A stretch of 64,000 bases of DNA from Dendrobium chrysotoxum (taxonomy: Eukaryota; Streptophyta; Magnoliopsida; Asparagales; Orchidaceae): NCBI GenBank assembly GCA_019925795.1, contig CM034315.1:28129867-28193866 (forward strand). Reading direction: 5' to 3'. Position 1 is the first letter of the stretch. The number at the start of each line of letters is the position of its first letter. This document shows positions 12,493 through 24,030 of this stretch, piece by piece. Under the pieces are notes generated by a model. That model searched no databases. It saw only the letters and a program-made list of their open reading frames with translations, and was not told the origin of the DNA. The position numbers and the translations under genes are program-made.

Positions 12493-14340
12493 CAGAAAAT
12501 GTACACTTAACAGAGGATACGTAAACGCCCTAAAAACACTATTTTTCCTTATTCTCTCGATCAGTCAATCAAATCACATGAAATTTTAAACACACATACT
12601 ATGAATGAACATAAATGATGGGGAGAAATTTTCACGATTTAAAACACACTAAATAGAAAGTTATTTTAACATATGTGCCCTCAACTAGGGTTTAAGATTT
12701 TACCCAAAATAAATGGTTGATTTGGCTAATCTTGGACTCTCTAAGCTTGTGAACTATCCACATATATTTCCCTAGTTAGAAGCATGGTCTGAAATGCACC
12801 AGATTGAGCTAGATAAACCTTAGATAGAGTAGGGGTTGGTTCGCCGGAGAAGTCGCTATCGGTGACGTGCAACCACTTGGGTCTGATAGTGGGGAGATGT
12901 ATGAAGGTCTGGAGAGTTAGAATGGAATGAGCAACTGGCTTGGGAGAGCTTGAGTAGAGAGAGAATGGTAAGGTTTTAATGATGCTCAAAATAGGGCTTT
13001 TGCCTTATTTAAATGACCTAGAGAAAAAGAGACGGTCTGGATGGATCATAGACCTTAATTGGATGTTGGCCACATGTCCCAGGTTGTTTGGGTGGTAGGG
13101 AAAGGGCTAGAAAGGCCTCATTCCCATTAGAGACTTTGAGCTTGAGGGGGGGGGACCATTTGCCATTTTAGGCTAAACGAGGGCCTAAGCTCGATTTGAG
13201 GAGCTTTAGGAGGGCCTTAGGTTATATTTGGGACTAACTCAGCCGCTAAGATCAGAGGGGAGTAGGATTACATGTGATCTTGACTACTTAGAGGGGTTTT
13301 GAGTGCTTGCTGACCCCCTTGACCAGTCAACTGGTCAAAGAAGGCTGAGGTGGCAGGTGAGAGGCATAAAAAGCTGGTTGGAGTGACTTGGAAGGAGTTT
13401 GATAGGGTTAAGTGGGTGTATATGCAAGCTAAAGGATATTTGACCAAGTATGTAGGTTGACTTTGGTCAAAATTCTCAACACTTGACTTTTATTAGACTT
13501 AAATACATTTAAACTCTAAAGTAGAGAAGGATTAGAGGGTTTAGGAGAGGCTCCAAGGTCAGGATCCAGTGGATGGCAGGCCTAGTGGCAGGGAATGTAA
13601 ATATTTGAAGCTTTTATAGCTTTTGAGTTTCAATCCAGTTCTTGGGGTTAGAAGTATCAAATTGGGCTAACATTTGGAGGGTTGCCTCTAGAAATATGTC
13701 TGATCAATATGCAATTGACAGATCATGAATCAGAGGCCATTTAACTGGGTTTCTGGGTGACAGAACGTTCACCCATAAAAGGTTTTAGGACCTGGGTCCC
13801 TGACCTTAGATTTCATTCTGGATTTCTGGGTCTGAACTTGGTTTTGAGCTTGGATGATTGGATTTGAATTATCCATACTAATAATAATCATTGGGATGAT
13901 TATGATTGATTGAATAAGATTTGATGTTAGCTTGGAGAGTTGTTTGAAGGCTAAATTGAGATCTAGGCTAGGGTCTGGATAGGTTTGAGGCTAGAACTAA
14001 TTAAAATTTGGGTAGGTTTGAACTTTGAGGTTTGAATTGATTTGAATCTAAGATCTAGATTGATCTTAGGGCCTAGGTAGATCCTAGGGTTTGAAATCTA
14101 AGAGACTCCTAAAGTCTAGAAGTCATAGTGTCTGGGGTCTAGAAGGATCCTAGGATCTAGATAGATCCTAAGGTCTGGGATATAAGTTGATCTAAGATCA
14201 GAATTGATCCTATGGTCTAGATTAACTTGGATTTCTGGGTTGCTTCCTTATTACCTCATATAAAAATGAGGTCAAGACATAGTTGGGTCATCAATAATTG
14301 GGGTGGGAAAAATTTGGACTACATGGATATACTATTGCAA
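12493..14340. other. Non-coding region left of the Athila-1 nest
   Basis: No gene supported. The minus-strand frame at 12989-12741 (82 codons) has no recognisable motif. From about 13900 to 14230 the DNA is built of degenerate reiterations of 'gatcctaggtctag'-like words (GATCTAGG, GGTCTAGAAG, GATCCTAGG, GATCTAGATAGATCC), a decayed short-period repeat. Position 14341 is where the Athila-1 LTR begins, so this is the flanking target DNA of that element. Confidence 0.5.
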
Positions 14341-15917
14341 TGATTTGTATATAACTATGTGTATGCGTGTGGGGTTTATCATGCGTGATGTATATGTTGT
14401 GGGTTGAAATGTGCTTTTGTTCTATTTGATATGAATTCAACAGTAATTACACAAGTGCATGAGTTAAGTAATAAAGTGATATGAGAGAGTGTCGATCCGA
14501 AGTTAAAGTGTTCTACTATAATGCAAAAGAGCTAGTAGTACTTACTATAGTTACAATGTTTATTATACTAAATAAAAATTAGGATTTGGGTTTTGTCTCT
14601 AGTGAAAATTGTTAAAGAATAAAAGAATACTAGTCGATAAAATATTTTGGACTAATGATAGTGAAATTTCTAAGTTTTCCTAAGCAGACTCTCCTACATT
14701 TGGTGTGGATCAGAACATATGAATCCTTAGATTTATATCGCACTTGTAGGGATATAAAGGGAGTTTTATTACTTTCCCATAATTATTATACCCCCATAGA
14801 ACCTAGAACACTAAATCTCTTATATCTTGGCATGCAAGAGTTTTATTCCAATACTCTTAATTGATGCAATATTCCTATGTTGAGGCAATTTATTATACTA
14901 TATTTTAATTCTACACATGATCATTATTATGAGTTAAATTAGGAATAAGAGATAATAAAAATATCCATTAATCTATTACAGAACAAGAGTCTATATTAGC
15001 ACTAACTAATGCTTCACACAATTAGCTCAAAATTAGGAAATTGGCTAGTCATGGAAATAAAAGAGAATAACAAAAAATTCATTAATTAGATATAAGAGAA
15101 AGAACAAGAGTAAAAGTAAAATTAGATATCACATGGATAGTACAAGTACACTCTCCACACTCCTTTCTCCTCCAAATGTGAGATTATTTACAGTACGATA
15201 GGCCAACGATCTCCAAAATGAAGTATATTTCTCTCTTCTGGCCTCCCTTAGACTTGACTATAAGAGGGCACTACACGTAAGAACACAAAATGACCAATTT
15301 CTAACTTTAAAGAACTTAAAAAACTATTTATACTAAGTACATAAATAAACTCAGGCATTAATAAGTTATGCTACAACATTATAAAATGAACTAACATCTC
15401 GACATTAATTAGCTTATTTTGCTACGGTGTTGGGCTACCTTGGCGTATTAGTTGGCTGAACTGGTGCTACTTTTGGCTGAGTTGGTGCAACTCTTCATTT
15501 TGGTAACTACTACACCATGGCACTACAAAAGTATAATGCTATGATGCTTGAATGTGCTTTCCAGCACTGTGGCGTGATATAGTTCGACACTTCAGAACGT
15601 GAATGGTAGAGTGCAGAGTGTTGTAATGCTAATTTTTAGCTCTATGACATCACATACACTGCAACACTGACTTTGATTATATTGGGATGTTGACTTCCAC
15701 AAAAATTCTACAGTCAATAGCACTATAATGTTTAATTATTGTGCTGAGGCATTATGAAATATAAAGTTATGGTGCTTTTATTTTAGGTGTTGTGGTGCTG
15801 ATTCAACACTTGTAAAATTTTTTCCTTTCTTGAGATATTCTGGCATAATAACAACTAAAAAATAATATTTTTATTTAAATTTAAGTGAGTAAAATACTAT
15901 AAAATTTACACTTAATA
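14341..15917 (-). repeat. Athila-1 3' LTR
   Basis: About 1.58 kb, starting TGATTTG and ending in ...CTTAATA (decayed CA) on the plus strand. Its first part matches 40030-40174, and from about 14456 onward it matches 62637-64000 (for example the shared CAGACTCTCCTACATTTGGT...TGGATCA...CATATG block at 14685-14722 and about 62850-62890). The U3-side half is filled with iterated GTGC/GCAC words. The sequence beyond 15917 matches the polypurine tract and 3' untranslated region of the other Athila copies, which fixes this as the 3' LTR. Confidence 0.75.
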
Positions 15918-16195
15918 AATTTTCCCTCATATAAACTCCTATTTATCCTCAAGCAATGGTGTAATCACTTATTGATTAGCTTATTAGCCCAAATAAAATT
16001 TGACAATTTATGATTACTAAAATATAAGAAAATCTTTACTATTATGATGTAATTTGGAATGATCAATGTTATGCAATTTTAATTTGAATGATCATAAGCA
16101 TTTATCCAAATCAATCATCCTTGTTATTCCTCAAGTTGAACTTATCTATTACAAGTGTCAGTGCAATGTTGACTACTGATTTTATATATGAATAT
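15918..16195 (-). other. Athila-1 polypurine tract and 3' untranslated region
   Basis: On the minus strand, ATGAGGGAAAATT at about 15918-15930 is the polypurine tract position directly upstream of the 3' LTR. It is preceded by the TTGAGGATAAATAGGAG-type sequence common at this place in Athila elements. The same stretch recurs beside two other LTRs, at 49876-50171 and 51732-52030. It is cut at 16195 by the Sirevirus-like insertion and continues at 32940. Confidence 0.65.
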
Positions 16196-17634
16196 TATTA
16201 TAATTTGTGCAAATCTGTTCGTTCAAGTGAATTTTGATACAAGTTGTTTTTGATGATTACAAAAGCTTATTTTTGTTTTATTCTTCTTCTAACAAATATT
16301 AGAGATTCTTTTTGTGTGCACTAACATATTTTTTAGGAATTTCAAACTCCAAACTTCTGAAGACTTCAAGTTCATTTGTTTGTGAGTAGTCTATATTTTT
16401 ATTTGTACTTGAGCCTGAGAGAGTGAGATTGTAAGTTGGATAACTATGCACACACATAATGGGGGAGTGAAAAACTTAATTTTTAAAATTGATCGTATAG
16501 TATGAACTCGGATCGTACAAGACGATCTGTATTTTTTTGTCCTCCATAACGAACCTACCAGTCTGGAAATTCTTTTAAGTCCAGTTCGTACAGTACGAAA
16601 TAGACTTCATACATAAGGATTTCAGGGATGAACGGCTCTAAATTAGGTTCGTACTGGATCGTACGGGATGAATCATTTATTTTTTTAACTATTCATACAA
16701 TACAAAATATGGTTCGTACAGAAGGTTGTGTGATCGTACGGGACGATCGGTACATGTGAAACTTGAAATATTCAGTTTTTGGATAGTTTTTCTTGTCCCA
16801 AGTACTTAAGGGTCTTAAAACTGACTTGTAAAAAGATACTCTGTGAAAATTTTTCTTGAGAGTGATAGGGAGAGTGATTGGGAGAGTGTTTGAGAGAAAG
16901 CATTGAGAGATTTTTTAAGAGAAAATTGTGAGGGGATTCACAAAGTTATCCAATAGTGAGGATCTCGGTGTTTGTACTTTAAGCATCTTCCTAATCTCCT
17001 TAGAGGCTCTTGTAAGTGAATTGTTCGAGAGGTTTTCGGTTCTCTGCCGTCACTTGGAGGGTGAAAAAGGACATCGGTACTCTGCTGTCACTTGGAGGGT
17101 GAAAAAGGATGACTGGTTCTCTGCCTTCACCAGGAGGGTGAAAAAGGATGTTGGTTCTCTGCCTTCACCAGGAGGGTGAAAAAGGACGCTGGTTCTCTGC
17201 CTTCACTAGGAGGGTGAAAAAGGACATTGGTTCTCTGCCGCACTGGGATTTGGTGGAAGAGAGTTTGTAAAGGCTTCTCCACCTTACTATGGGGGCTAAA
17301 GGAGAGTCACTTTGATATAGTGCAATACCTAGAGAAGGAGTCTCTAGGGAGTGGATGTAGGTCTTGTTTGTCTGAACCACTATAAATTCTGGTGTTCTCT
17401 ATTCTATTTTTCTTTTTACTTACTGCACTGTGTTTTATTTATCTGTGGTTGAAAAGTATTTAAAATTTACTTTATTCATACAATACGAATTATAATCATA
17501 CAATATGATTTGCTTCATATTGTGTTAAAATATTTTCCAAAACCTCTAAGAGAATTTTAAAAGTGCAAATTCACTCCCCTCTTGGTTAGCCTAGGGACGT
17601 AATTAATAGGTCTAACAACCTATTCGCTCTTTCA
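16196..17634 (+). repeat. Sirevirus-like 5' LTR
   Basis: 1439 bp, starting TATTATAATTTGTGC (TG decayed to TA; the 3' LTR keeps TGTTATGATTTGTGC) and ending ...CTCTTTCA directly before the primer site. It contains a palindrome-rich zone (16495-16760) with TCGTAC...GTACGA words, then a five-copy 41-bp minisatellite (17038-17240). Confidence 0.85.
17038..17240 (+). repeat. 41-bp minisatellite in the copia LTR, five copies
   Basis: Unit: GTTCTCTGCC(G/T)TCAC then (C/T)(T/A)GGAGGGTGAAAAAGGA plus a short variable end. Units begin at about 17038, 17080, 17118, 17155 and 17196, with a final partial GGTTCTCTGCCGCAC. Open frames across it are artefacts of the repeat. The same array is in the 3' LTR at about 32343-32545. 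Confidence 0.85.
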
Positions 17635-17636
17635 AG

Positions 17637-17649
17637 TGGTATCAGAGCC
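17637..17649 (+). other. Primer binding site, initiator tRNA-Met type
   Basis: TGGTATCAGAGCC, two bases after the LTR end. This is the standard plant copia primer site complementary to the 3' end of initiator methionine tRNA. It fixes the 5' LTR end and the element's orientation. Confidence 0.92.
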
Positions 17650-17692
17650 TTGTTCAAAAATTATTATTTAAATTACTTTTTGAAACTCGATC

Positions 17693-19369
17693 ATGGCTAA
17701 TTTTGGAAACTGAAACACTATGGAAGGTTACTCGATCACTAGACCACCTTTGTTTGATAATATTCCATTTGATTTCTGGAAAACTCGCATGTCTACTTTT
17801 CTGCAATCTCTTGACTATCGCATGTGGATTGTAGTTCAGGATGGTTACACTGCACCTACTAGACTTGTAGATGGCATAAGAGTTGAAACACCATTTACTA
17901 ATTGGACTTTAGAAGAAAGGGAATTAGCATAACTAAATGCAAAATGCATGTATAGCTTTTTCTGTGCCCTTAAATTTGAAGACTATATGCATGTTTCTAT
18001 TTATAAATCTGGAAGGGAAATATGGGAAAGACTTTGAATTATATTTGAAGGTACTAATGAAGTGAAGCAAACTAGGTTGAACATTCTTTTGCACGATTAT
18101 AAACTCTTTCGCATGAAACTGAATGAATCAATCTTAGACATGTATACACGTTTTACACATATAGTCACTTCATTGCATGCCTTAGGTAGGGAATTAACGA
18201 ATGCAAAAAAAGTAAATAAGATACTTCGTTGTTTACCTATAGTATATGATGCAAAGATAACTGTAATAACAGAATCTAAAGATTTAAATGTCTATTCTAT
18301 TGACAATCTTCTTAGATCACTAATTGCTCACGAGCAATCTGTGACTCAAAGATAGATTGATGCATGTGAGAAGCGAAAGGAGAAGAACATAGCTTTAAAG
18401 GTGGATGATTCAGAAAGTGATCAGTCACTACCTGAGGATGAAGAGGACATTGCCTTGATGACAAGGCAATTTAGAAGTTTCCTAAAAAGGAAGCAGAGAA
18501 GACGCCAATAGTGGAATAAAGGTAGGTTCTAGAAGAATGTTAAGGCTTCTAATAAAGTTATTTTCTATGAATGTAGGGAGCCAGGACACATAAAGATAGA
18601 TTGCCCCAATTTTAAGAGAAATCCTAGCAAGGAGAAGGCCGAGGAGAAAACAAAGGAAAGAAGGGATAAAAAGAGACTTCAACAAGCTGTTTGGGCAGAC
18701 TCAGCTTCAGATTCATCAAAAATAACACCTGAAGAGGAAGTCACAAACTTGTGCTTAATGGTTGACAATCTTGAACATTCAGATCAAGAAGAGGTATGTG
18801 ACTTAAGTTTCGATGAACTATTTGAAGTTTCTGAACGCATTCATTCTACATATAGGAAACTAAAAAAGTTGCATGCTAAGTTTAATTTAGATTATCTAGA
18901 GCTACAAAAAGAGAATGAAATTCTTAGGAAAGATCATGCTTTAATTGATACCAACCATATGACTCTATTGGATGAATATGATGATTTAAACAAACAACAT
19001 GAACTTTTAAAATCATCACATACAGAACTTGAAAATGATTTTAAAACTTATATGGATGAATCAGATGCTAGTGAGCATAATTTGAAGATTGATAATTTGA
19101 TTCTAGAAAGTGCTAATACTTATCTTGAAGTTCAGTTAAAAGCACTTAGAGAAAATAGGAAATCATCTAAACTTGAAGATTTTCACAAATCCTATTACAA
19201 GGCCACTAGTTCAAAGTCTAAGAAGAAATCTTTCAAAATGAATAGATTGGTGAATCGTTTTCCTGGAATAAAGTGTTTTTCTTGTGGTATGATAGGACAT
19301 ATTTCTCACACCTATACTATTCATCATAGAACACATCTAGTGTGGAGACCTAAGATGCATAAATCATAG
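17693..19369 (+). pseudogene. Sirevirus-like gag remnant (UBN2-type)
   Basis: Capsid/nucleocapsid polyprotein of the copia element. One reading frame runs from the ATG at 17693 to 19369, broken by in-frame stops at 17711, 17930, 18036, 18353, 18509 and 18530. The N-terminal part (DFWKTRMSTFLQSLDYRMW, then LNESILDMYTRFTHIVTSL) is UBN2-type capsid. A zinc knuckle at about 18568-18605 (ECREPGHIKIDCP) has lost its first Cys. A long acidic, heptad-like segment at 18830-19150 is a likely coiled coil. A second knuckle-like CFSCGMIGHISHTY near 19280 has lost its last Cys. The last 206 codons (18749-19369) are open. A frameshift separates it from protease. Confidence 0.8.
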
Positions 19370-19452
19370 CATATCACACATGCATCTATTTTAAATTTTT
19401 CTAGAGGTAAACCCAAACTTGTTTGAGTTCCCAAGTCTAACATTTAATATTT

Positions 19453-22278
19453 TTGCAGGAACGCTCTCGCACAAGACCTCATGAGAGCATTTGGTACCTG
19501 GACAGTGGCTGCTCAAAGTATATGACTGGAGATGCAAAACAATTTATAACACTGGAAGCCAGGAATGGAGGCAAGGTTACACTTAGAGATAATACTACCA
19601 AGAGAGTGATAAGTACAGGTATAATTGGAAATTTTAAAAATTTTATGATTAAAAATGTTCTATTCGTTGAAGGCTTAAAATATAATCTGTTGAGCATAAG
19701 TTAATTATGTGATAAAGGTTATCATATAAAATTTACTAAAGGCCATTTGTGTAATGCATGTCAATTAGGAAAACAAGTCAGATCCTCTTTCAGTACAATC
19801 AAGGAAATTAGGACTAGCAAGCCCTTAGAAATTCTTCACATGGATCTATTTAGCCCTATTTGTACCTTAAGTTTAGGAGGAAAAAGATTTGGATATGTAA
19901 TTATGGATGATTATTCTAGGTTCACCTGGATTAGATTTTTGAATCATAAGAGTGAATCATTTGAAGAGTTTAGAGATTTTGCCAACTAGATTCAAAGAAC
20001 ATTAGGTTTTGAAATTATAACTATCCAAAGTGATCATGGGGGAGAATTTGAAAATGAATTATTTGATGATTTTTGCAAATCTCATGGGATTGAACATAAC
20101 TTCTCAGCTTTTAGAACACCTCAACAGAATGGAGTTGTAGAAAGAAAGAACAGGACATTAATTAAAACTGCTAGAGCCATGTTGGCAGAATATTCACTTC
20201 CAAAATATTTTTAGGCTGAAGTAGTTAGCACAGTGTGCTATGTGTTGAATAGGGTGTACATTAGATTTAAATTAAATAAGACATCCTATGAACTTCTTAA
20301 AGATAGTAGTCCCAACCTCTCACATCTGCATATTTTTGGATGTAAAGTGTTCATTCATAATAATGACAAAACTCTCTTAGAAAAATTTGATCCCAAATCT
20401 GACTAAGGAATCTTTCTAGGATATTTAAGTGTTGGAAAATCATATAGAGTTTTTAATAAAAGAACATTGGTAGTTGAGGAGGCCACTCATGTTATTTTTG
20501 ATGAATCTTATAATATTGAAGGGTCTAAATTGGATGAAGATGAGGTTGAGGAGGTAACCCAAAAACTTGAAAATCAAAAGGTTGAAGAAAGGGTTGAAAA
20601 GGAAAAAGAAAACTAATTGCCTAAAGAATAGAAATTTGTTAGAAGTCATCCTAAAGAGTTGATTTTAGGAGAACTAGGTGAAGGAGTTAGGACTAGGCAT
20701 GGTTTAAGGAAAGAAGTAAATCATTCGGCTTTTATTTCAATGATTGAACCCACTAATATAGATCAAGCACTTTTGGATGAATTTTAAATTTTGGCCATGC
20801 AAGAAGAATTGAATCAATTTAAAAGAAATGATTTTTGGGAATTAATTGAAAGGCCAAAGAATCAAAATGTAGTTGGAACTAAGTGGGTGTTCAAAAATAA
20901 AATGAATGATTCAAGAGTTATGATTAGGAATAAGGCTAGATTGGTAGCTAAGGGGTATAATCAAATAGAAGAGATTGATTTTAAAGAGACATTTGTCCCT
21001 GCAGTAAGACTTGAAGCAATTAGAGTGTTGTTAGCCTTTGCCTAATTTAAAGTCTTGAAATTATATCAAATGGATGTTAAAAAGTGCTTTTTTGAATGGG
21101 ATGATAGAATAGGATGTTTATGTTGAGAAACCTCTAAGATTTGAAAATTCTAAATTTTCAGATCATATTTTTAAATTGAAAAAGGCATTATATGGACTAA
21201 AACAGGCACCTCGAGCTTGGTATGAGAGGTTAAGCACTTTCCTATTAAAAGGATCATTTGTTAAAGGAAGTGTGGACACCACTCTATTTTTGAAAAGAAT
21301 TGGGAATGAAATACTCATTGTACAAATTTATGTGGATGACATCATTTTTGAATCAACTGATAAAAATCTATGTGATGAATTTTTAAAAATAATGAGTAGT
21401 GAATTTGAAATGAGTTTAATGGGTGACTTGAGATATTTTCTTGGTTTTAGCATAAAGTAAAATGAGGAAGGAACATTTCTTAGCCAATCTAAGTATATTA
21501 AGGACATCCTCAAAAAGTATGAAATGAATAATGCTAAACCTGTAACTACACCCATGAGTTCCATAGTACTATTAGATAAAGATCCTAAGGGAAAATCTGT
21601 TGATCAAAAGAAATTTAGAGGAATAAATGGATCATTGCTTTACTTGACTGCTAGCCGACTAGACATTATGTTTAGTGTTTGCTTATGTGCTAGATTTTAA
21701 TATAATCCAAAGGAATCACATTTGACAGCAGTAAAAAGAATATTGAGATATCTTTTGGGAACTCAAAATTTAGGGATTTGGTAAACTAAGAATAGTTCTT
21801 CTTTTGAAATCATTGGATACTCAGATTCTAATTTTGTAGGCTATAGGGTTAATCAGAAGAGTACTTCTGGGACTTATTAATTCATTAGAAATTCTTTAGT
21901 ATCTTGGTCCAGTAGGAAACAAAATTTAGTAGCACTTTCCACAACTGAAGCAGAATATATTACCTTAGGGAGTTGTGTAGCACAGGTGCTTTGGTTGAAA
22001 TAACAAATGGTTGACGTAGGATTTCCTATTGGTATAATTCTAATCTTTTATGATAACACTAGTGCCATTTGCATCTAAAAGAATCCTATTTAACATTCTA
22101 GAAAAAAGTATATTGATATAAGGCATCATTTCATAAGAGACCATGTAGCAAAAAGGGAAATTGATCTATATCATGTCACTACTAAAGATCAACTTGCGGA
22201 TTTTTTCACAAAACCCTTAGTTTTTGACACTTTTAGCATGTTAAGGACAAGGCTAGGTGTGATTGATCTTAATGTTTG
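19453..22278 (+). pseudogene. Sirevirus-like pol remnant (PR-IN-RT-RNase H)
   Basis: Protease (WYLDSGCSKYMTG, catalytic DSG present) is at 19480-19700. A deletion near 19705-19745 removes the N-terminal part of the pre-integrase zinc region, leaving CNACQLGKQVRSSF in the same frame. The integrase core at 19830-20180 retains D (HMDLFSP), D (QSDHGGEFEN) and E (NGVVERKNRTL). RT spans 20791-21440: FWELIERP, then, after a frameshift near 21085-21110, KKALYGLKQAPRAWYE and the catalytic YVDD. RNase H follows at 21820-22270 (STTEAEYI; KDQLADFFTKPL). Stops occur at 19702, 19987, 20212, 20404, 20785, 21043, 21458 and later. Catalytic residues of IN and RT survive, so decay is moderate, but no product can be made. 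Confidence 0.85.
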
Positions 22279-22943
22279 ATTGAAAATTTTACAAATTTCT
22301 TTTGTATATGTTCGTTAGTTTGTTTGTTTCGAGTTTATTATATTTTGTGCTTATCTTGTGTGTCTTCTTAAAAAAAAGTTAGAAAAATTGAAAATTTTGT
22401 TTTGTGTTGGTCTTTATTTTAGTGTTGAAAACTTGTAGAGTTGGATTGACAATACTGTATATTCATGTCTATTCGTACTGTACGATGACATTATCGTACT
22501 GTATGATTAAAGAAGATTCATCTGTATGAATGGGGTGGGTTCATTATTAGTGTCAATTATTATTATTAATCATCCTGGACGAACACGTCTTCCTCTGTAC
22601 GATCCATGTGTCAATCTAGATAAGGATGAACTTAACCGTCACCTGAATGATCTTAAATTTCCTAATCATTTCGGACGAACATGTCATCGTATGTACGATC
22701 AAGAAGTCAAAAAGCATGTATGAAAGGATGCCTCAGGACGAGCAGTTTATGAAAAGTCGTTTCATTTTTAACCGTTTCTATTCATCCCGTATTTCATTCA
22801 TCCCGGATGAATTTCATTTCATCCCGTACGAACTATTTTTCATACAGTACGATTAATTGTATTTCTATATAAAGGAGGGTCATTTTTTTATATTTCACTT
22901 TCATTTTCAAACCCTTCAGAGCATTAAAAAGAGATATCAGGAA
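22279..22943 (+). other. Sirevirus-like spacer after pol, palindrome-rich
   Basis: No gene. Between about 22440 and 22860 the LTR-type palindrome words recur outside the LTR (for example TTCGTACTGTACGATGA and TATCGTACTGTATGATT at 22468-22507, and GTACGATCC and GTACGATCA later). The two short frames here are shadows of these repeats. The conserved place between pol and the third ORF suggests a regulatory or splice-leader role, which is inference. Confidence 0.55.
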
Positions 22944-24030
22944 GTGGCAAGAGAGCGCGTCAATCCAAAGGGTCATCATCTAGTAGGGACTGGGATGATA
23001 ACTTTCTAAGTGTACAAAATCAAGAGGTATGCTATAGGTATGCCGCATCTAAAATCACTCCTTCCTGCATTTTACAATAAGAAAATCTTCATTTTACAGT
23101 AATGCCTCTATTTGATTCTACCCAGTTCTCTTTCTTTCTCACTCTAATCTTTGCATACAACAAAGATCTTTTCCCTGTATTTTTGTCCAACATAACCTTT
23201 AGTCAGAATCATACTAGAATCTATTCCTACGTCCTAAATAAAGAGTTGAAATACCCAAAGAGGACCTCAGAGAATATTTTCATCTAAAAACTCTGGGAAT
23301 ATGGGTGCATACTCTAACTTCTCGATCGGACTAAGATTTATCCGAAGTCAATCAAGTCATTAGAGGTATAAGCCAACCTACTCACATTCCTTAAGTTGAT
23401 ACCTTGAAACAAAATGCACAAATAATTCAAGATGTTCTTAGGACCTCCATCATTCCCAAGGCCGGAGATAGAGTAAACACGACCCCTCTTCTCTCTTCTG
23501 TCACTTACTTGATTATGACTGGCCAACCTATTGATGAAGCCTAATTAATTTTGGACTATCTATTTTACCTCACCGATATTGGCCAACCTAGTGTGAAGAG
23601 AAAGAAGAACATTGCCCTTGGTCATGTGATTTGTTACATCCTTTAAAAGAAGTATAATATAAGACACCTTGATGGACCATCTGAACTGCCACTTTATTTC
23701 ACCAATTGTTCTTTTCGGGCACTATTTGGGAGAGATGGAGATGGGGATAGTTCTGAGGATGAACCCGAACCTACACCAGCTTCTGCACCTGCACCTAGAC
23801 CCAATCAAGACTTCTATCAGGATATGGTACAGCGCTTTGATAAGCTTGATCAAAGGTTCGACAATGTGGAGGCGTATTTGAAGCGGTAGGAGGATCGATA
23901 TAATGAGGATAGGGTGTGGATTCGAGATCAGTTCGAATCAATAAACACCAACATTGTAACCATCAATAGCTACTTTGCTATGTTTGCTGCTCCTCCACCT
24001 CCTCGAGATCAGGGTCCCCCAGACTTTTAG
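22944..24030 (+). pseudogene. Third (env-position) ORF remnant of the copia element
   Basis: Fragments in changing frames between pol and the polypurine tracts. The start ATG seems lost (GTG at about 22945, followed by a basic ARERVNPK-like start). In the middle lie a TGQPIDEA-like stretch near 23517 and KKNIALGHVICYI near 23607, then LPLYFTNCSFRALFGRDGDG near 23690. The C-terminal part (23760-24028) is Pro-rich (EPTPASAPAPRPNQ). It continues with a charged heptad pattern (MVQRFDKLDQRFDNVEAYLK) and ends at the TAG near 24028. Sireviruses are known to carry an extra ORF here, often called env-like. I see no signal peptide or membrane segment in what remains, so envelope function is not supported. 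Confidence 0.5.

Noticed and set aside
12741..12989. 82-codon minus-strand frame as a host gene
   Set aside because: No motif, no neighbours, and located in what looks like untranslated repeat DNA.
17165..17380. Minus-strand frame repeated at 32470-32685
   Set aside because: The two copies are conserved only because they lie in the two copia LTRs; the frame crosses the minisatellite.
22944..24030. Envelope glycoprotein call for the third copia ORF
   Set aside because: No signal peptide, membrane segment or glycoprotein motif is visible; only the position matches.
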